Notes under the pieces: generated by a model
Told to the model about the DNA's origin: nothing
The model's input: the letters and a program-made list of their open reading frames with translations, nothing else
Database searches by the model: none
Origin: UBA3537 sp049889395
GTDB lineage: Bacteria; Bacteroidota; Bacteroidia; Flavobacteriales; Flavobacteriaceae
Length of the DNA stretch: 64,000 bases
Assembly: GCA_049889395.1 (NCBI GenBank)
Contig: JBMHDM010000015.1
Location: 115,700-179,699 of the forward strand
Direction: 5' to 3'
Program-made: the position numbers and the translations under genes
In this document: in pieces, positions 26,447 to 35,071 of the stretch
Position numbering within the stretch: position 1 is the first letter of the stretch
Layout: the number at the start of each line of letters is the position of its first letter

Positions 26447-27622
26447 CTAATGTTCCAAAATAGAGGTACCTAAAGTGCCTCTTTTTTTATATTTTTCCAC
26501 ATAAAATACAGGACTTTCCTTAGTGATTTTTTTTACCTGTATCCCAAAATTATGTTTCAAATCGTCAGACATTAAATCAAAAAACTTATAATGTAATTGC
26601 CAGTCAAATTTGGTAAAGTTGGTGTTGAGTGGTTCTAGTAAATCTTGTCCATAATAAATAGAAGTATCGAGTAATTCAGAAAGTTTAAACATAAAATCTG
26701 CAATTGTACTGTTATCAGCAGAAAGCTGAAAATCGTCAACCAAATATTGTGGGCTATCTGTGCCCCAGTCAAATTGTGATGCGTTCCAGAATTTACTTTC
26801 GTCATCAAAGTTCATCATTAAAACGTCTATTTTTTTGCTTGAAGTTTGTATTCTTAAATCCAATTTTGATAAAATATCCTCGGCAATAGAAAACATATCC
26901 TGAGTGTGTTTTACTTTAAGATCGTATGATTTATTAAGTGACTCTGGAATATGAATTTGAACGGGACTAACTTGCATCAGATAACCCAAAATCTGTTGCA
27001 AGCTTCCATAAATTTGATTGAAATTTTGACCCCGAAAGACGGCAAGTCCAGAAGGTAAATTTGATTCAGAAAGTGATAGTTCAAAAGGTTCATCCAGATT
27101 AGTTTTAACCGCTTCCATAACATAGGGATTAACATTTATAAATTCCTTAGGATTAAACTTTTTTTGATTTTGACTAATCAAATATTTAAGATTCTCCGAA
27201 TTTAAATTTGCAGGATTACCACTCCAAATTAACTCTGCTTGGGCATTTAACAAGACGGCATAGGGCAAATACCTAACATTGTAGCGTTCAAAAGTTTGTC
27301 CGTCATAATCAATGACAGATGCAAATTTACTAGGGTGTTTTTTTAGAAATTTTTGTACACGACCTTCTGTTTCCTCAGAAATGGAAACGACATACAGCTC
27401 GGACATAAATTGATCTTGTAGAACCTCCAAATAGTTTGAAACTGCAATACAAGGACCGCACCATGTCGCCCAAAATTCAATCATGAATAATTTAGTGTTT
27501 GGCGAATCAGGATGAAAAGCTGAATCTTGTAAAAATGAAGATACTTCCACTTGAGATGTACTGAATTTGGGCCAAAAGAAAATGGTCAGCACAAAGTAGG
27601 TTATAACATGATTAATGCGCAT
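26447..27622 (-). CDS. TlpA-like thioredoxin with repeated C-terminal module
   Basis: 391 residues. Signal peptide 1-23. Thioredoxin-like domain about 25-160 with the redox pair C55/C58 in WATWCGPC. The C-terminal half looks like two copies of a roughly 85-residue module. Copy one (about 205-290) has SLNKSYDLKVKH and then ILSKLDLRIQTSSKKIDVLMM; copy two (about 300-385) has PLNTNFTKFDWQLHY and then DDLKHNFGIQVKKI. The pattern recalls DUF3738/STN-like domains. Probably a periplasmic thiol-disulfide oxidoreductase that binds a partner through the repeats. Partner unknown. Confidence 0.78.
   Translation of the reverse strand: MRINHVITYFVLTIFFWPKFSTSQVEVSSFLQDSAFHPDSPNTKLFMIEFWATWCGPCIAVSNYLEVLQDQFMSELYVVSISEETEGRVQKFLKKHPSKFASVIDYDGQTFERYNVRYLPYAVLLNAQAELIWSGNPANLNSENLKYLISQNQKKFNPKEFINVNPYVMEAVKTNLDEPFELSLSESNLPSGLAVFRGQNFNQIYGSLQQILGYLMQVSPVQIHIPESLNKSYDLKVKHTQDMFSIAEDILSKLDLRIQTSSKKIDVLMMNFDDESKFWNASQFDWGTDSPQYLVDDFQLSADNSTIADFMFKLSELLDTSIYYGQDLLEPLNTNFTKFDWQLHYKFFDLMSDDLKHNFGIQVKKITKESPVFYVEKYKKRGTLGTSILEH
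26462..26489 (+). terminator. Rho-independent terminator of ompA
   Basis: Stem AGAGGTAC / GTGCCTCT (one G-T wobble) with loop CTAAA, followed by seven or more T. It lies 64 bp after the ompA stop. It falls inside the last codons of the convergent thioredoxin-like gene, so these bases both encode protein and stop transcription. Confidence 0.72.
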
Positions 27623-27679
27623 CGATATGGAATTTGTTGAATTACAACAAATATCATGCTATTCTTATTTGAGCCGTTA

Positions 27680-28492
27680 TTAAATTAAAAATGTTTTCAT
27701 TTCTTGTTGCAACTCTTGAGCTCTTTGAGCTGCTGCAGCTGCAAAATCCATTCCTTTGGAAGCATATATAATTCCTCTGGAGGAGTTGATAAGTATACCA
27801 ACATTTGAGTTTAAACCATATTGACAAACTTCACTCAACTGTCCGCCTTGTGCACCAATACCAGGGACTAGAAGGAAACTGTTGGGAACAATTTGTCTAA
27901 TTCGTTTGAAGTATTCAGCTTTAGTGGCACCAACAACATACATCAAACGGTCGGCATTTTTCCAAGTTTTAGAAATTTCAAATACGGACTTATATAATGG
28001 AGTATCGTTGTTCTCTAGGGTTTGAAAATCAAAAGCGCCAGAGTTTGAAGTCAAACCTAACAAAATGGTAAATTTGTCTTCAAATTCTAAAAACGGTTCA
28101 ATGGAGTCTTGCCCCATGTAAGGTGCGACGGTCAAACTATCAAATCTTAAATCTTGAAAAAAAGCTTGAGCATACCTTTTACTAGTATTACCAATATCGC
28201 CTCGTTTGGCATCGGCTATAGTAAATATTTCGGGATAGTTCTTATTCAAATAATCGATGGTTTGCTTAAGGGCCGTCCAACCTTTGAGACCATAGGCCTC
28301 ATAAAATGCAATATTGGGTTTATAAGCAACACATAGATGATGTGTGGCATCAATGATAGCCTTATTAAATTCAAAAATTGGAGATTCAGTTTTCAATAAA
28401 TGATCTGGAATTTTATCCAAATCAACATCCAAACCGATACAAAGAAAAGATTTCTTCGCTCTAATTTCCGATACCAATTTTGAAATTTCCAT
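27680..28492 (-). CDS. pyrF: Orotidine 5'-phosphate decarboxylase
   Basis: 270 residues. Decarboxylates OMP to UMP, the last step of pyrimidine synthesis. The catalytic DxKxxD segment reads ADAKRGDIGNTSKRY, and the phosphate-binding end is LVPGIGAQGG with NSSRGIIYAS. The longer length and these motifs match the type found in Bacteroidota and Actinobacteria (about 270-280 residues). It follows prfA by 4 bp, so the two are co-transcribed. Confidence 0.95.
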   Translation of the reverse strand: MEISKLVSEIRAKKSFLCIGLDVDLDKIPDHLLKTESPIFEFNKAIIDATHHLCVAYKPNIAFYEAYGLKGWTALKQTIDYLNKNYPEIFTIADAKRGDIGNTSKRYAQAFFQDLRFDSLTVAPYMGQDSIEPFLEFEDKFTILLGLTSNSGAFDFQTLENNDTPLYKSVFEISKTWKNADRLMYVVGATKAEYFKRIRQIVPNSFLLVPGIGAQGGQLSEVCQYGLNSNVGILINSSRGIIYASKGMDFAAAAAQRAQELQQEMKTFLI

Positions 28493-28496
28493 ACTG

Positions 28497-29573
28497 TTAT
28501 ATTACGTCTGTATCTGCCTTAAGTTTTTCTGTATTCTCTGCTAACATTAGCTCATCAATGATTTTTTGAATATCACCATTTATAATATTAGACAAATCGT
28601 AAAGTGTCAATCCAATTCGATGATCTGTGACTCGCCCTTGAGGGTAGTTATAGGTTCTGATTTTGGCACTACGATCTCCAGAAGAAACCATGCTTTTTCG
28701 TTTTTCAGAATCGGCAGCTTGTTTTTTAGCCAGTTCCATTTCATAGAGTCTAGAGCGCAATACTTTTAAGGCTTTTTCTAAGTTTTTATGAGACGATTTT
28801 TGATCCTGACAACTGACGATCATTCCTGTTGGTTCGTGATGAAGTTTAATAGCAGAATAAGTCGTATTAACTGATTGACCCCCTGGCCCTGTTGAAGTCG
28901 TTCTTTCAATCCTAACTTCAGACATATCTAATTCAACATCAAATTCTTCAGCCTCTGGCAGTACTATAACAGAGGCGGCACTTGTATGTACACGACCTTG
29001 TGTTTCGGTCTGTGGAACGCGCTGAACACGATGGACGCCTGCCTCGAATTTTAAAGTCCCATAAACATCCGCACCAGAAACTTCAAAGATTATTTCTTTA
29101 AATCCCCCTGAAGTGCCTTCGTTAAAGTCTACAACATCAACTTTCCATCCTTTGGACTCGCAATATTTGGTGTACATTCGATGAAGATCACCTGCAAAGA
29201 TGCTGGCCTCGTCGCCTCCTGTTCCAGCTCGAACTTCAACAACAACATTTTTGGCATCTTCTGGATCTTTGGGGATGAGTAAAAACTTGATTTCATCCTC
29301 CAATTTGGGGAGTTTCGATTTGGCTTCTTCAAGTTGCATTTTGGCCATTTCTACCATTTCAGCATCAGTGCTCTCGCTGATTATCTCTTGGGCTTCTTCG
29401 AGATTAGATAATAACAGCTCATAAACTTGGCCACGATCTAATATTTTTTTTAAATCCTTATATTCTTTGTTAATCTGAATGTATCGCTTTTGATCTGAAA
29501 TGATATCGGGTTGAATAATCAGATCGTTGATTTCATCAAATCGTTGTTTTATTATTTGGATTTTTTCTAACAT
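28497..29573 (-). CDS. prfA: Peptide chain release factor 1
   Basis: 358 residues. Reads UAA and UAG stop codons and triggers peptide release. The catalytic GGQ loop is TSTGPGGQSVNTTYSAIKL, and the codon-reading PxT motif is in VPQTETQGRVHTSAA, both diagnostic of RF1 (RF2 has SPF). The N-terminal coiled helical domain and the end of domain 4 are intact. No frameshift element is present or expected. Confidence 0.96.
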   Translation of the reverse strand: MLEKIQIIKQRFDEINDLIIQPDIISDQKRYIQINKEYKDLKKILDRGQVYELLLSNLEEAQEIISESTDAEMVEMAKMQLEEAKSKLPKLEDEIKFLLIPKDPEDAKNVVVEVRAGTGGDEASIFAGDLHRMYTKYCESKGWKVDVVDFNEGTSGGFKEIIFEVSGADVYGTLKFEAGVHRVQRVPQTETQGRVHTSAASVIVLPEAEEFDVELDMSEVRIERTTSTGPGGQSVNTTYSAIKLHHEPTGMIVSCQDQKSSHKNLEKALKVLRSRLYEMELAKKQAADSEKRKSMVSSGDRSAKIRTYNYPQGRVTDHRIGLTLYDLSNIINGDIQKIIDELMLAENTEKLKADTDVI

Positions 29574-29629
29574 GGGTGGCTGCTAATGTGGGCAAAAATA
29601 CAATTTTAAGACTAATTTTTAACAAAAAG

Positions 29630-30808
29630 CTAATATTCAAAAATGCCGTATTCGCTTTTGATAGTCAATTGCTTTGACGTTGAAGATTCTACTCGTCCAA
29701 TAATTTTGGCATCTATTCCAAAAGAATTTGAAATGTCAATAATGTCTTTAGCTATTTCAGATGGGACGTACACCTCCAATCGATGTCCGCAGTTAAAGAC
29801 TTGATACATCTCTCTCCAATCTGTTTTAGATTGTTCTTGTATTAGTTTAAATAGGGGCGGCACCTCAAACATATTGTCTTTTACAATGTGTAATTGATCT
29901 ATAAAATGAAGAATTTTAGTTTGTGCTCCTCCGCTACAATGAACCATTCCGTGGATGGATTCAGAGGTATATTTTTTCAGGATAGCTTTCACCACAGGGG
30001 CATATGTTCTGGTGGGAGATAATACGAGTTTTCCAGCATCTAACGGGGTACCTTTAACAGGATCTGTAAGTTGAATTTGACCAGAATAGACCAAATGGTC
30101 AGGTACTTGTGGGTCAAAAGTCTCAGGGAATTTATCTGCTATTGATTTGTGAAAAACATCATGTCTTGCTGATGTCAATCCATTACTGCCCATACCGCCA
30201 TTGTAAGACGTTTCGTAAGAGGCTTTTCCAAAAGAGGCTAACCCCACTATGACATCTTCAGCTTGTATGTTGGCATTATCAATGACATCGCTTCGTTTTA
30301 GTCGAGCTGTAACTGTAGAATCTACTATGATAGTGCGAACCAAATCGCCTACATCAGCGGTCTCTCCACCAGTAGAATGAATATTAATCCCATAGGATTT
30401 TAATTCTTCAATAAGCTCTTCTGTACCGTTAATTATGGCTGAAATAACCTCACCGGGAATGAGGTTCTTATTTCTACCAATGGTGGATGATAAGATGATT
30501 TGATCTGTTGCTCCTACACAAATTAAGTCATCAACATTCATGATTAATGCATCTTGAGCTATCCCTTTCCAAACCGACAAATCGCCAGTCTCTTTCCAGT
30601 AAGCATAGGCTAATGCGCTTTTAGTTCCAGCGCCGTCGGCATGCATCACCAAACAATAATTGGGATCTTGAGTCAAATGATCAGGGACAATTTTGCAAAA
30701 TGCTTTAGGGTATAGTCCTTTGTCAACGTTTTTGATGGCATTATGGACATCAGCTTTAGAGGCTGAGACCCCTCTTTGGGCGTAGCGTTGGTTTGTTTCT
30801 TGACTCAT
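29630..30808 (-). CDS. purM: Phosphoribosylformylglycinamidine cyclo-ligase (PurM-like)
   Basis: 392 residues. Family landmarks: HADGAGTKSALAYAY near residue 56, an aspartate-rich strand IMNVDDLICVGAT, GGETADVGDLVRT and HCSGGAQTKI. The AIR synthase closes FGAM to aminoimidazole ribotide in purine synthesis. It is longer than the 345-residue E. coli enzyme, consistent with Bacteroidota homologues. A TATATTTG box lies just upstream at 30826-30833. It is convergent with nothing and follows glnN on the same strand by 39 bp. Confidence 0.9.
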   Translation of the reverse strand: MSQETNQRYAQRGVSASKADVHNAIKNVDKGLYPKAFCKIVPDHLTQDPNYCLVMHADGAGTKSALAYAYWKETGDLSVWKGIAQDALIMNVDDLICVGATDQIILSSTIGRNKNLIPGEVISAIINGTEELIEELKSYGINIHSTGGETADVGDLVRTIIVDSTVTARLKRSDVIDNANIQAEDVIVGLASFGKASYETSYNGGMGSNGLTSARHDVFHKSIADKFPETFDPQVPDHLVYSGQIQLTDPVKGTPLDAGKLVLSPTRTYAPVVKAILKKYTSESIHGMVHCSGGAQTKILHFIDQLHIVKDNMFEVPPLFKLIQEQSKTDWREMYQVFNCGHRLEVYVPSEIAKDIIDISNSFGIDAKIIGRVESSTSKQLTIKSEYGIFEY

Positions 30809-30825
30809 TTTGGTATGATGAATGA

Positions 30826-30833
30826 CAAATATA
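30826..30833 (-). promoter_or_regulatory. Candidate -7 box for purM
   Basis: Minus-strand TATATTTG in the 39-bp gap between glnN and purM, 17 bp before the purM start. This would let purM be read independently of glnN. -33 element unclear. Confidence 0.42.
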
Positions 30834-30847
30834 GCAAAGAAAATATT

Positions 30848-33034
30848 TTATCTAGTAAACAATAATTCTCGATATTTGACAAGGGGCCAAATTTCATCAT
30901 CAATTAATAATTCTAATTTATCACAGCTATATCTAATATCGTCAAATAGCGGCTTAACTTTGTTGCAATATGCCTGTGCTTTTTTGATAGATTCTGAAAT
31001 ACCATTGGCCTTTTTACGTTCATTAATCATAGCTGTAACTCCCGAGTTAATTTTCTCTATGTGTTTAGAAATGTCTGCAATGAGCAACAACTGTTCACTG
31101 GCGTAGGTCTTAAAATCCTTGCCATAAATGTCCTTTAATCCTCTAACATTGTGGATGAGTATGTTCTGATATTTAACAGCAGTCGGAATGACATGATTTC
31201 GAGCAATATCGCCTAGAACTCGACCTTCAATTTGAATGCGATGGATGTAGTCCTCAACCTCAATTTCATAACGGGCTTGAATTTCTACCTTATTCATAAC
31301 CCCTAACTGCTCATATAACGAGATGGTTTTGGGGGAAATCTTAACCTTTAGAGCCTCTGGCGTATTTTTGTTGTTACTCAATCCGCGTTTTTTAGCCTCT
31401 TTTTGCCAGTCTTCTCCATAGCCATTTCCTTCAAATAAAATATTTCGAGATTGTTTGATGTACTCTCTTAAAACATTAAATATAGCTTCATCTTTTTTGA
31501 GACCTTTTTTGTCAATCAATTTATCCGCTTCCTTTTTGAATTCTTGGAGTTGTTGGGCAACAATGGAATTTAAAACAGTCATAGGATTGGCACAATTGGC
31601 CGTAGAGCCAACTGCTCTAAACTCAAACTTATTTCCTGTAAAGGCAAAAGGTGAAGTTCGATTCCGATCTGTATTATCTAATAAAATTTCGGGTATTTTA
31701 CCAACGACATTCAACTTTAAATCTGTTTTCTCTTGTGGGGATAGCTTGCCTTTGGTAACGCCTTCCAATTCACTCAAAACTTTTGTCAATTGCGCACCAA
31801 TAAACACAGACATTATGGCTGGCGGTGCCTCATTGGCACCCAAACGATGGTCATTACTTGCAGATGTAATAGAGGCTCTTAACAATTCCTCATTATCATG
31901 AACGGCCTTGATAGTGTTAACAAAAAAGGTTAAGAATTGCAGGTTACTCATTGGAGTTTTTCCTGGAGACAATAGATTGACTCCAGTATCTGTGCTTAAA
32001 CTCCAATTGTTATGCTTGCCCGATCCATTGACACCAGCAAATGGTTTTTCATGAAATAAAACTTTGAAATGATGACGATCGGCTACTTTTTTCATCAAAT
32101 CCATGAGGAGTGAATTGTGGTCTACTGCCAAATTGGCTTCTTCAAAAATTGGGGCCAATTCAAATTGATTTGGAGCTACTTCATTATGACGGGTTTTTAC
32201 TGGAATACCAAGAACAATTGACTCTGTTTCCAAATCGCGCATGAAATTTAATGCTCTGCTGGGTATGGTTCCAAAATAATGGTCATCTAATTGTTGGCCT
32301 TTTGCGGAAGAATGCCCCAAAAGGGTTCTACCAGTCAGTTCTAAATCTGGCCTAGCAACTGCTAGGGATTTATCAATTAAAAAATATTCCTGTTCCCATC
32401 CCAGAGAGGCCGTTACTTTTTTTACATTTTTATCAAAATAACGGGCTACAGCTGTTGCTGCATTATCAACAGCGGTGAGGGCTCTGAGTAGGGGTGTTTT
32501 ATAATCTAGAGCTTCGCCCGTGTAAGCCACAAAAACGGTCGGGATACAAAGTGTTGTGCCAAAAATAAAGGCCGGAGATGTGGGGTCCCATGCTGTGTAA
32601 CCTCTGGCCTCAAAGGTATTTCTAATCCCTCCGTTAGGAAAAGATGAAGCGTCTGGTTCTTGCTGAACCAATTGATTGCCTTCAAAGCGTTCCAGAGATT
32701 GACCAGAACCAACGGTCTCAAAAAAGGCATCATGCTTTTCAGCTGTTGATCCAGTTAGAGGTTGAAACCAATGTGTGTAATGCGTGGCCCCTTTTGATAA
32801 TGCCCATTCTTTCATTGCATTAGCAATTTGATCGGCAATAGCCCTATCGATAGTTTGGTTTTTATCAATGGCCGTAAGCAGGTTTTTGTAAGTGGCCTTT
32901 GGTAATGAATTTTGCATGGCCGAAAACCCAAATACATGAGAACCATATATTTCTGAGCGTTTCGGATTTTCATTAATAGCTAAAGGAATTCTATTCATAG
33001 ATGCTTTTAGAGCATCGAATCTTAGTGTAGACAT
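30848..33034 (-). CDS. glnN: Glutamine synthetase type III
   Basis: 728 residues, the type III length (about 700-730) with a GSIII N-terminal domain and a C-terminal helical domain. Active-site regions visible: LGWEQEYFLID, GSGKHNNWSLS (ATP/glutamate loop) and RNRTSPFAFTGNKFEFRAVGS. Makes glutamine from glutamate, ammonia and ATP as a dodecamer; main ammonia-assimilating form in many Bacteroidota. It is divergent from a second, type II enzyme across a 257-bp spacer that holds repeats and a hairpin. Confidence 0.96.
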   Translation of the reverse strand: MSTLRFDALKASMNRIPLAINENPKRSEIYGSHVFGFSAMQNSLPKATYKNLLTAIDKNQTIDRAIADQIANAMKEWALSKGATHYTHWFQPLTGSTAEKHDAFFETVGSGQSLERFEGNQLVQQEPDASSFPNGGIRNTFEARGYTAWDPTSPAFIFGTTLCIPTVFVAYTGEALDYKTPLLRALTAVDNAATAVARYFDKNVKKVTASLGWEQEYFLIDKSLAVARPDLELTGRTLLGHSSAKGQQLDDHYFGTIPSRALNFMRDLETESIVLGIPVKTRHNEVAPNQFELAPIFEEANLAVDHNSLLMDLMKKVADRHHFKVLFHEKPFAGVNGSGKHNNWSLSTDTGVNLLSPGKTPMSNLQFLTFFVNTIKAVHDNEELLRASITSASNDHRLGANEAPPAIMSVFIGAQLTKVLSELEGVTKGKLSPQEKTDLKLNVVGKIPEILLDNTDRNRTSPFAFTGNKFEFRAVGSTANCANPMTVLNSIVAQQLQEFKKEADKLIDKKGLKKDEAIFNVLREYIKQSRNILFEGNGYGEDWQKEAKKRGLSNNKNTPEALKVKISPKTISLYEQLGVMNKVEIQARYEIEVEDYIHRIQIEGRVLGDIARNHVIPTAVKYQNILIHNVRGLKDIYGKDFKTYASEQLLLIADISKHIEKINSGVTAMINERKKANGISESIKKAQAYCNKVKPLFDDIRYSCDKLELLIDDEIWPLVKYRELLFTR

Positions 33035-33155
33035 GGAAATATTTTATTGTTTGTACTTACAAAAATAAGCTTATAGGAGTCTTCAACGATACTAACTGCT
33101 TTTTTTTATTAACAATTTTTGTAAAAATTTAATCTTAAATTATAGATAATTAGTT

Positions 33156-33227
33156 ATAACCCCTCAAAAATTAGGGGATACGTAAAAAAAATAGTCATGT
33201 TGATAAAAATAACCCTAAAAAATTTAG
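33156..33227. repeat. Direct repeat pair in the glutamine synthetase control region
   Basis: Two 19-bp elements, 33156-33174 and 33209-33227, share 15 of 19 bases. Both start ATAACCC and end TTAG around an A-run. Their starts are 53 bp apart, near five helical turns. The second lies just before the -7 box of the type II enzyme gene, at the -33 position. The first contains a CCCCT/AGGGG inverted repeat (33160-33164 and 33173-33177). Candidate binding sites for a nitrogen regulator; no regulator is identified. Confidence 0.5.
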
Positions 33228-33245
33228 TGTATTGTTTACAGTACA

Positions 33246-33253
33246 TATATTTG
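33246..33253 (+). promoter_or_regulatory. Candidate -7 box of the type II glutamine synthetase gene
   Basis: TATATTTG, full match to TAnnTTTG, 38 bp before the ATG. A TTTAG about 18 bp upstream (33223-33227) could serve as a weak -33 element and overlaps the second direct repeat, which would place the repeat where a bound protein could block or aid polymerase. Confidence 0.55.
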
Positions 33254-33291
33254 TGTCCAACATTCATTAAAACTTTCTAAACAACAAAATT

Positions 33292-34308
33292 ATGGCAAAA
33301 TCTAAATTGGAATACATTTGGTTGGACGGATATTATCCAACACAAAATATGAGAAGTAAAACAAAAATTGAAAACGATTTCAGCGGTAAATTGGAAGACT
33401 GTCCAATTTGGTCTTTTGATGGCTCCTCCACCAGACAAGCTGAAGGGAATTCATCTGACTGTTTACTAAAGCCCGTAGCAATCTATCCAGATCCTGCCAG
33501 AAGAGATGGTTACCTAGTTATGACCGAAGTTCTAAACGCAGACGGGACACCTCACGAATCTAACGGAAGAGCAACGATTGATGATGAAGACGATGATTTC
33601 TGGTTTGGTTTTGAACAAGAGTACTTTATTATGGACACCAAAACACAACTGCCATTAGGTTTTCCGGTCGGTGGCTACCCTGCCCCTCAAGGTATGTACT
33701 ATTGTTCAGTAGGCGGTAAAAATACACATGGTCGTGATTTGGTTGAAGAACACGCTAATTTGTGTATTGATGCTGGCCTTAACTTTGAAGGTATTAATCA
33801 AGAAGTTGCTTCAGGCCAGTGGGAATTTCAATTATTTGCCAAAGGAGCCAAAAAAGCAGGTGATGAGATTTGGATTGCACGATACCTCCTAGACAGATTG
33901 ACTGAAAAATATGGATACTATATTGAATATCATCCAAAGCCACTTGGCAAAGATATGGATTGGAATGGCTCTGGAATGCATGCTAATTTCTCCAACACCA
34001 CATTAAGAACCTGTGGATCTCAAGAAACTTACGAAAAAATCTGTGAGGCCTTCCGTCCTGTGGTTAATGAACATATAATGGTTTATGGTGAATTTAACGA
34101 TCAGCGATTGACCGGACTTCACGAAACAGCATCTATAAATGATTTTTCATACGGAATATCTGATCGTGGTGCATCAATTCGAATTCCAATTATTACTGTT
34201 GAAAAAGGATGGAAAGGCTGGTTAGAGGACAGACGTCCTGCCTCTAATGGGGATCCATATAAAATCGCAGCCCGAATTATTAAAACTGTAAAATCTGCTG
34301 ACCTATAA
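33292..34308 (+). CDS. Glutamine synthetase type II (eukaryote-like)
   Basis: 338 residues, the short type II form (about 330-370), unlike the 470-residue bacterial type I. Landmarks: YIWLDGYYPTQNMRSKT, WSFDGSSTRQAEGNSSDC (beta-grasp), WFGFEQEYFIMD, GSGMHANFSN and NDFSYGISDRGASIRIP. Same reaction as the divergent type III enzyme. Ends at a strong terminator. Two unrelated glutamine synthetases side by side suggest different conditions or regulation, possibly through the shared spacer. Confidence 0.95.
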   Translation: MAKSKLEYIWLDGYYPTQNMRSKTKIENDFSGKLEDCPIWSFDGSSTRQAEGNSSDCLLKPVAIYPDPARRDGYLVMTEVLNADGTPHESNGRATIDDEDDDFWFGFEQEYFIMDTKTQLPLGFPVGGYPAPQGMYYCSVGGKNTHGRDLVEEHANLCIDAGLNFEGINQEVASGQWEFQLFAKGAKKAGDEIWIARYLLDRLTEKYGYYIEYHPKPLGKDMDWNGSGMHANFSNTTLRTCGSQETYEKICEAFRPVVNEHIMVYGEFNDQRLTGLHETASINDFSYGISDRGASIRIPIITVEKGWKGWLEDRRPASNGDPYKIAARIIKTVKSADL

Positions 34309-34330
34309 GTTATACCATATTTTCAATTCC

Positions 34331-34366
34331 AAAAAACGGCTTCATTCTGATGTAGCCGTTTTTTTT
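34331..34366 (+). terminator. Terminator after the type II glutamine synthetase gene
   Basis: Stem CGGCT / AGCCG flanked by an A-run and a T-run (AAAAAA...TTTTTTTT), 12-base loop, 23 bp after the stop codon. The flanking A and T runs extend the stem and make it bidirectional in form. Confidence 0.75.
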
Positions 34367-34541
34367 GTATATTATAACAAGATGTTACCCCATAATAGTC
34401 TTGAAAGCTCCAAAAACTTGTATCAAAAATTAGATTTTTTAAAGAGATTACAAAAAGAGGCATCATTTTTGGTGGTTACTATATGCCCAAAAATTTTTGT
34501 AAAACTTTAAACCTGCGATTATAAAACAACAACTTCAAAAA

Positions 34542-35071
34542 ATGTTATGTTTGGATTTATTCCTATCCCAAAACAACAATACAACACAACAAACTAAAAT
34601 TGAATGCCTCAAGATTCTTCCGCTTGTTAGTTGGGATGTGTTTAGTGATTATTATTTTCAAAACCTTATTGTTTCAAAAAAGCAAATGGATTTAAAAAAA
34701 ATTAAAAACTTTGCTCGAAAATACGGATGGTAAAATGACATCGAAAAACTATTTAAATCCGTAGACTTTAGCGCCGTTATTCTAACCGATATTCATCAAA
34801 AAATTATGTGGGTAAATGAAGGGTTTTCGTCAATGACGGGGTATTCCAAAAAGGAGGCTTTTGGTAGAACTCCAAAATTTCTTCAGGGCCCAAAAACCTC
34901 ACAACAAAAAAAATAGAACTAAACTTTCGCATTAAAGATGATAAACCATTTTCGACTACAATACTCAAATACAGAAAAAACAAATCTACTTACAATTGTG
35001 CCTTACACATTGTTCCTCTTTTCAACAAAGACACAACCCACTTCTTGGCGCTAGAAAGAGAGGTTTTATAA
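34542..35071 (+). pseudogene. Broken PAS-domain protein gene
   Basis: The frame from 34542 encodes a short N-terminal region (63 codons) and meets a TAA at 34731. Reading through, the same frame continues as a clear PAS core (IILTDIHQKIMWVNEG, then FSSMTGYSKKEAFGR and FLQGPKTSQQ) until TAG at 34914. One base short in an A8 run (34906-34913) explains the second break: the next frame resumes at once with IELNFRIKDDKPFSTTILKY and ends THFLALEREVL at 35069-35071. So one nonsense codon and one single-base contraction disrupt an otherwise coherent gene of about 176 codons. PAS domains sense ligands or redox. The LOV-type cysteine is absent. It ends 6 bp into the convergent hemL gene. Sequencing error is the main alternative. 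Confidence 0.8.

Noticed and set aside
31455..31901. 148-residue open frame opposite glnN
   Set aside because: Opposite a well-supported type III glutamine synthetase; low-complexity product, no start signal.
34309..34541. Gene-free spacer after the type II glutamine synthetase gene
   Set aside because: Apart from the terminator at 34331-34366 I see no ORF, repeat or RNA fold worth calling here.
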